10,165 bases of DNA from an uncultured Collinsella sp. Its GTDB lineage: Bacteria > Actinomycetota > Coriobacteriia > Coriobacteriales > Coriobacteriaceae. Every line of letters begins with the position of its first letter. The stretch's first letter is position 1. Positions 6,658-10,165 of this stretch are shown one piece after another. The notes under the pieces were generated by a model. The model was not told where the DNA came from. It saw nothing but the letters and a program-made list of their open reading frames with translations, and ran no database searches. Where the stretch lies: contig CABUZD010000057.1 in assembly GCA_902495945.1 (NCBI GenBank), positions 1 through 10,165 on the forward strand. Reading direction: 5' to 3'. The position numbers and the translations under genes were made by a program.

Positions 6658-6696
6658 AAAGCCTCCGCGGGGAAACCTGCGGAGGCTTTTTCTTTT
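6658..6696 (+). terminator. Rho-independent terminator after ftsH
   Basis: AAAGCCTCCGC (6658-6668) pairs with GCGGAGGCTTT (6679-6689). Three inner pairs (6669-6671 with 6676-6678) close on a GAAA tetraloop. The stem runs into TTTTTCTTTT (6687-6696). It begins 12 bases after the ftsH stop and closes the tilS-hpt-ftsH group. Confidence 0.95.
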
Positions 6697-6714
6697 GAGC
6701 GATATGGGGCCGTC

Positions 6715-6776
6715 TGTTGATTGGGGACAGACTTAAATGAGCGTTTTCACGCATTTAAGTCTGTCCCCAATCAACA
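6715..6776. repeat. Near-perfect inverted repeat, REP-like miniature element
   Basis: The arms 6715-6738 and 6753-6776 are perfect 24-bp inverted copies containing GGGGACAGACTTAAAT. Inside, GCGT (6741-6744) pairs with ACGC (6749-6752) around a TTTC loop, leaving only a two-base bulge (GA, 6739-6740). No T-run follows on either strand, so it is not a normal terminator. It lies between the ftsH terminator and the aminotransferase promoter, ending about five bases before the -35 region. From memory, GGGGACAGAC-type palindromes occur in many copies in diverse bacterial genomes and are often linked to REP-associated tyrosine (Y1-type) transposases; no transposase gene is present here. That identification is inference. 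Confidence 0.85.
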
Positions 6777-6781
6777 TTGCT

Positions 6782-6811
6782 GCGACACTTTGCTCGGCTA
6801 AAGCGTACAAT
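6782..6811 (+). promoter_or_regulatory. Promoter of the aminotransferase gene
   Basis: GCGACA (6782-6787, four of six consensus bases) and TACAAT (6806-6811) are 18 bp apart. The -10 box ends 24 bases before the ATG. It lies just after the inverted repeat and downstream of the ftsH terminator, so the gene needs its own promoter. Confidence 0.6.
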
Positions 6812-6835
6812 AGCGCCTATGCGAAAGGGGAACAG

Positions 6836-8020
6836 ATGATCAACGAAACTATGTATGCTCGCGGTGCGGAAAGCTCCATCATCCGTGAGATTTTTAGCTA
6901 TGGCCTTGAGCGCAAGGCGCAGATCGGTGCGGAAAACGTATTCGATTTTTCGCTGGGCAATCCGAGCGTTCCGGCACCCGCTGCTGTGGCGGAGTCCATT
7001 AAGAAGGCCCTGGAGCTGCCGACCGACCAGCTGCACGGCTACACGCCCGCACCGGGCCTGCCGCAATGTCGTGCCGCTGTGGCCGAATCGCTCAACCGCC
7101 GCTTTGGCACGAGCTATGAGGGCAAAGACGTCTTTATGACGGTGGGTGCCGCGGCTTCGCTCACCTGCGCGCTCAACGCCGTTACGAATCCGGGCGACGA
7201 GGTTATTGTTATCGCCCCGTACTTTCCGGAGTATCGCGTTTGGATTGAGAAGGCCGGCTGTACGTGTGTTGAGGCGCTCGCCGATGAAGATACGTTCCAG
7301 CTGAGCGTGGACAACGTGCTCAAGGCGATTACCGATAAGACGACTGCCGTTATCATCGACTCGCCCAACAATCCGACTGGTGCCGTATATACACGCGACA
7401 CGCTGACGCGACTGGCCAATGCTCTGCGCGAGGCCAACGCTCAGCGCGATCCCGAGAATCCGATCATGCTCATCTCGGATGAGCCGTACCGCGAGATCGT
7501 GTACGGTGCCGAGGTGCCTTGGGTTCCTTCGATCTACGAGCACACCGTCGTGTGCTACTCGTATTCCAAGTCGCTGTCGCTACCGGGCGAGCGCGTGGGC
7601 TGGATCTTGGTTCCCAACACCAATCCGCAGGCTGCCCGTCTGATGCCGGCTGTTGCGGGTGCTGCCCGTACGCTGGGTTTTGTATGCGCACCGGCACTCT
7701 TCCAGCGCGTGATCATCGATTGCATCGATGAGCCGAGTGACGTTGAGGCCTATGCACGCAACCGCACGGCGCTTACCGACGCCTTGGCGGAGTACGGCTA
7801 CACGTATGTTGAGCCGGATGGCGCGTTCTACCTATGGGTGAAAGCGTTGGAGCCCGATGCGAATGCGTTTTGCGAGCGCGCAAAGAAGTATGAGTTGCTT
7901 GCGGTTCCCTCGGACAGCTTTGGTATGCCGGGTTGGTTCCGCCTGGGCTATTGCGTGAGTTACGAAACGATTGTCAATTCGCTACCCGCTTGGAAACAGT
8001 TGGCGGACGAGTATCGTTAA
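6836..8020 (+). CDS. Class I/II PLP-dependent aminotransferase
   Basis: The 394-residue product is a cytoplasmic fold-type I enzyme that moves an amino group between an amino acid and a 2-oxo acid using pyridoxal phosphate. Family landmarks are FSLGNPSVPAP near the N-terminus, LHGYTPAPGLPQCRAAVAE, the DSPNNPTG block (175-182), SDEPY with D215 and Y218 contacting the cofactor, YSYSKSLSLPGERVGW with the Schiff-base lysine K245, and R369 in WFRLGYC, expected to bind the substrate carboxylate. It resembles the aspartate/aromatic aminotransferase group, but the sequence does not fix the substrate. The frame is open back to an ATG at 6737, which lies inside the inverted repeat and upstream of the promoter. 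AAAGGGG at 6824-6830, five bases from the ATG at 6836, marks the real start. Nothing nearby points to a pathway. Confidence 0.95.
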   Translation: MINETMYARGAESSIIREIFSYGLERKAQIGAENVFDFSLGNPSVPAPAAVAESIKKALELPTDQLHGYTPAPGLPQCRAAVAESLNRRFGTSYEGKDVFMTVGAAASLTCALNAVTNPGDEVIVIAPYFPEYRVWIEKAGCTCVEALADEDTFQLSVDNVLKAITDKTTAVIIDSPNNPTGAVYTRDTLTRLANALREANAQRDPENPIMLISDEPYREIVYGAEVPWVPSIYEHTVVCYSYSKSLSLPGERVGWILVPNTNPQAARLMPAVAGAARTLGFVCAPALFQRVIIDCIDEPSDVEAYARNRTALTDALAEYGYTYVEPDGAFYLWVKALEPDANAFCERAKKYELLAVPSDSFGMPGWFRLGYCVSYETIVNSLPAWKQLADEYR

Positions 8021-8054
8021 GAGTAAAGCGCTCTGCCTACAATGTTTTACGTGA

Positions 8055-8085
8055 AACGGGGTTTGGTGTTAAGCCGGACCCCGTT
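8055..8085 (+). other. Hairpin between the aminotransferase and PHP genes
   Basis: AACGGGGT (8055-8062) pairs perfectly with ACCCCGTT (8078-8085), and four further inner pairs (two G-T) leave a seven-base loop. Only scattered T follow (TTGTC), so it would be a poor intrinsic terminator. It could be a weak terminator of the aminotransferase mRNA or a leader structure. A TACAAT at 8038-8043 lies just upstream, but I see no good -35 box. Confidence 0.4.
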
Positions 8086-8118
8086 GTCATGGACGTTGTG
8101 TCTTTGGGATGGAGCGGT

Positions 8119-8148
8119 TTTACGACTATCGAAGGCTATGCGTACAAT
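8119..8148 (+). promoter_or_regulatory. Promoter of the PHP phosphatase gene
   Basis: TTTACG (8119-8124, four of six consensus bases) and TACAAT (8143-8148) are 18 bp apart. The -10 box ends 37 bases before the ATG. The nine bases GCGTACAAT are identical to those at the aminotransferase promoter, with the same spacer length. Confidence 0.55.
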
Positions 8149-8185
8149 GAATATAAGCGACGGCCGTGCCAGATAAGGAGACCTG

Positions 8186-9007
8186 ATGCCCTACCTGCTT
8201 TCTTGTGACATTCATACCCATACGATGTTCTCTGCGCATGCATATTCGACCATTGAGGAGAATGTGTACTGGGCGGCAGAGCGTGGCCTGCAGGTGCTCG
8301 GATCTGCCGACCATCTGAGCTCTATGGTTACGGCTTGCCCCAATGACCTGCGCAGTTACCAATTCTTTATCAACCAGGATATCTGGCCGCGCATTTGGAG
8401 CGGCGTGCTGGTGCTGCGTGGTGCCGAGGCCGATATCGTTTCGCTGGACGGAAGCCTGTTTGGCGAGGACACTCCTGTCACGCTCGATATTGCCGGCGAT
8501 TCGTACAGCCGTCAGCATTCACTGTTCGATTTGGTTACGCGTAATTTGGATTATTTGGTTGCAAGCGTGCATAATCCGCAGATTGCTGAGGGCGCGACGC
8601 TGGCCCAAACGACCGAGATGTATGTCAATGCCTTGGAACACCCCAAGGTGTTCATGCTGGGCCACGCGGGTCGCTCGGGCGTGCCGTTCGATATCGACGA
8701 GGTACTGTTGGCAGCTAAGGCCAAGCACAAGATTATCGAGATCAACAACCATAGTCTTGAACACGGTGTCGACACTGAGCATTGGGCCGTATGCCGCAAG
8801 ATCGCCGAGCGCTGCGCCGAGCTGGGCGTGGGCATTGGCGTGTCGACCGATGCCCACATTGGCATGGCCATTGGCAAGCTCGATCACGCGCGCAAGATGC
8901 TCGACGAGATTCACTTCCCGCTGGATTTGATCGTGACGCGCGACCGCGAGACGCTGCTGCGCGAGATGGCGGCAGCCGGCGTGTGCGATCTGCGCAATGG
9001 GATGTAG
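8186..9007 (+). CDS. PHP-domain phosphatase, YcdX-like
   Basis: The 273-residue protein belongs to the PHP superfamily and is closest, as I recall it, to E. coli YcdX, a trinuclear-metal cytoplasmic phosphatase of uncertain natural substrate. Metal-ligand candidates appear in family order: D8-x-H10-x-H12 in CDIHTHT, D42-H43 in SADHLSS, E81 in LRGAEADI, H129 in ASVHNP, H160 in LGHAGRSG, and D222-x-H224 in VSTDAH. The segments SAHAYSTIEE and FFINQDIWPRIWSGVLVLRG align closely with YcdX (HAYSTL, FINMRIWPRVVDGVGILRG). AAGGAG at 8175-8180, five bases from the ATG, supports the start. It is about 28 residues longer than YcdX as I recall it, mostly from an insertion after E81 (SLFGEDTPVTLDIAGDSY). 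The 165-bp gap before it has its own promoter-like sequence, so co-transcription with the aminotransferase is not required. A terminator-like hairpin follows. Confidence 0.93.
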   Translation: MPYLLSCDIHTHTMFSAHAYSTIEENVYWAAERGLQVLGSADHLSSMVTACPNDLRSYQFFINQDIWPRIWSGVLVLRGAEADIVSLDGSLFGEDTPVTLDIAGDSYSRQHSLFDLVTRNLDYLVASVHNPQIAEGATLAQTTEMYVNALEHPKVFMLGHAGRSGVPFDIDEVLLAAKAKHKIIEINNHSLEHGVDTEHWAVCRKIAERCAELGVGIGVSTDAHIGMAIGKLDHARKMLDEIHFPLDLIVTRDRETLLREMAAAGVCDLRNGM

Positions 9008-9027
9008 CGGAGTTTATAAACCAAGCG

Positions 9028-9062
9028 AAGGGGGCGGCCCAGGCGGGTCGCCACCTTTCTTG
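9028..9062 (+). terminator. Probable terminator after the PHP gene
   Basis: GGCGGCCC (9033-9040) pairs with GGGTCGCC (9045-9052; one G-T pair) around the loop AGGC. The stem extends past one mismatch by AAGG/CCTT and is followed by a broken T-run (TTTCTTGT). The minus strand shows no T-run, so it serves the PHP gene rather than the convergent methyltransferase gene. Confidence 0.75.
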
Positions 9063-9085
9063 TCCCAAAAATATACTGAGGTTGG

Positions 9086-10165
9086 TTAGCGGCGTTCGAG
9101 GACCGCTACGGTTTCGGTGTGGTCGGTGTGAGGGAACATGTCGACGGGCGTGATCTTGAGCAGGCGATAGCCTCCGTCGAGGAGCTGATGCAGGTCGCGC
9201 TCTTGAGTCACGGGGTTGCAGCTGATATAGGTGATGCGGCGCGGCTTAAGTGCGCAGGCAGCTTCGAGGAACTCGGGGGTGGAGCCGGCACGCGGCGGGT
9301 CGATGGAAAGGACATCGATCCGCTCGTTGTTGTCGGCGGCATCTAGGATGTAATCGGTGGCATCGTCGGCCATAAACCAAGCGCTGCGGGTGAGGCCGTT
9401 GAGCTCGGCATTGCGGCGTGCGTCGGCAATGCCCGCCGGGTTGCGCTCCACACCGAGCAGCATGATGCCGATCCCCTTGTTCTGGGCATCTTTAGCTGCG
9501 CAAAGACCGATGGTGCCGCTGCCGCAGTAAGCATCCATAAGCACATCGCCCTGGTGCAGATCCATGCCGTCGATAGCGAGCTGATAGAGCAGCTCGGTCT
9601 GCTGCGGATTGGTCTGATAGAACGCGGTAGGGGAGATATCGAATTCGCAACCGAGCAGCTGGTCGCGCATGCACTCGGCGCCATATACAATGCGGGTTTC
9701 CTCGCCGAGGATGGCGTTGCCGGGACGTCCGTTGATGTTTTGGGCGACGGTGACGATGTGCGGATTGAGTGCGGCGACAGCCTCAAAGAACTCCTGCGCA
9801 TGCGGCAAGTCGCGCTGAGCGGTCACGAGCGTGACCATGACCTGGTCGGTACGCCAGCCGCAGCGAACGACGGCATAGCGAAGCAAGCCCAGATGCTTGT
9901 CCTCGTTAAAGGCGGGAATGCGCAGGCGCTCAGCCTCACGCGCGATGCCGTTGAGAATCTGACGGGCACCCGGCGCCTCGACAGGACACTCGGGTACGGC
10001 AACGATCCTGTGCGTGCCGCGCTCAAAGAAACCGCAACGGACAGTGCCCTCCCTACCGGGAGCAAAGGGAGTGGCAGCCTTATGACGAAAGCCACGCGGC
10101 GCAGGATATTTGCCCGGGTCGCCCAGGGTGACACCCATGCCACGAATAGGATCTACAGCAATGCC
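9086..10165 (-). CDS. rlmD: TrmA/RlmD-type RNA (uracil-5-)-methyltransferase, N-terminus outside window
   Basis: This enzyme transfers a methyl group from S-adenosylmethionine to C5 of a uracil in RNA, most likely 23S rRNA (RlmD or RlmCD type); the target base cannot be read from sequence. About 359 residues are visible. The frame runs open through the right edge (GIAVDPIRG precedes the ATG at 10138, which is therefore not the start). The missing N-terminus should hold the TRAM domain and Fe-S cysteines of this family. Visible motifs, in order: YQTNPQQTELLYQ, the SAM-binding DAYCGSGTIGL (codons near 9506-9535), DPPRAGS (DPPR at 9290-9301), the catalytic cysteine in YISCNPVTQERDL (Cys codon 9218-9220), and the C-terminal FPHTDHTETVAVLER with its catalytic glutamate. 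All catalytic parts are present. It converges on the PHP gene with 78 bp between stop codons. The rlmD symbol is the best family fit; trmA/rlmCD naming is possible. Confidence 0.93.
   Translation of the reverse strand, partial: GIAVDPIRGMGVTLGDPGKYPAPRGFRHKAATPFAPGREGTVRCGFFERGTHRIVAVPECPVEAPGARQILNGIAREAERLRIPAFNEDKHLGLLRYAVVRCGWRTDQVMVTLVTAQRDLPHAQEFFEAVAALNPHIVTVAQNINGRPGNAILGEETRIVYGAECMRDQLLGCEFDISPTAFYQTNPQQTELLYQLAIDGMDLHQGDVLMDAYCGSGTIGLCAAKDAQNKGIGIMLLGVERNPAGIADARRNAELNGLTRSAWFMADDATDYILDAADNNERIDVLSIDPPRAGSTPEFLEAACALKPRRITYISCNPVTQERDLHQLLDGGYRLLKITPVDMFPHTDHTETVAVLERR

Noticed and set aside
4385..6754. A 789-codon open frame on the minus strand opposite ftsH
   Set aside because: It mirrors ftsH codon by codon, is rich in His, Leu and Arg as expected for an antisense frame of high-GC3 coding DNA, has no family motif, and crosses both the ftsH terminator and the inverted repeat.
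6737..6835. An N-terminal extension of the aminotransferase starting inside the inverted repeat
   Set aside because: It would begin within the hairpin and upstream of the promoter, has no RBS, and the residues match no aminotransferase N-terminus. The ATG at 6836 has a good RBS.
1..10165. CRISPR arrays, tRNA genes, insertion sequences, toxin-antitoxin or phage genes
   Set aside because: I found no regularly spaced repeats, no tRNA cloverleaf, no transposase or integrase motifs and no small gene pairs that fit; every long frame is explained by a listed gene or its shadow.

Overview
This window looks like ordinary chromosomal DNA from a moderately high-GC actinobacterium. The class Coriobacteriia, and Collinsella or a close relative within it, is my best guess. 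That rests on overall protein similarity recalled from memory, the tilS-hpt-ftsH gene order and the codon style; no database search was possible. Most genes are housekeeping genes with clear family motifs, and I found no convincing new defence, biosynthetic or mobile system. The stretch from about 100 to 900 is visibly more AT-rich than the rest.

Layout. Bases 1-30 look like the 3' end of a 5S rRNA, so the window seems to begin at the tail of an rRNA operon, closed by a strong intrinsic terminator (63-94). A minus-strand gene (159-626) encodes an unrecognised 155-residue protein with one C-terminal membrane segment. A 276-bp AT-rich gap with palindromes and promoter-like sequence precedes an Hsp20 small heat-shock gene (903-1334, +). 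That gene meets a minus-strand YycJ/WalJ-like metallo-beta-lactamase-fold hydrolase (1417-2226) across a long bidirectional terminator hairpin. Divergent from the hydrolase is a + strand series: tilS (tRNA-Ile lysidine synthetase), hpt (hypoxanthine phosphoribosyltransferase) and ftsH (membrane AAA protease). It ends at a textbook terminator (6658-6696). An almost perfect 24-bp inverted repeat (6715-6776), resembling a REP-like miniature element, follows. Next are a PLP-dependent class I/II aminotransferase (6836-8020, +) and a YcdX-like PHP-domain phosphatase (8186-9007, +). On the minus strand, running off the right edge, is a TrmA/RlmD-type tRNA/rRNA uracil-5-methyltransferase (9086 to beyond 10165).

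Functional links. tilS, hpt and ftsH form a cluster known from many Gram-positive bacteria: decoding fidelity, purine salvage and membrane-protein quality control. Hsp20 adds protein homeostasis. The aminotransferase and the PHP phosphatase each appear to have their own promoter, and nothing here ties them to one pathway. The best leads for a second look are the inverted repeat at 6715-6776, the unknown tail-anchored protein, and the unusual set of repeats upstream of hsp20.
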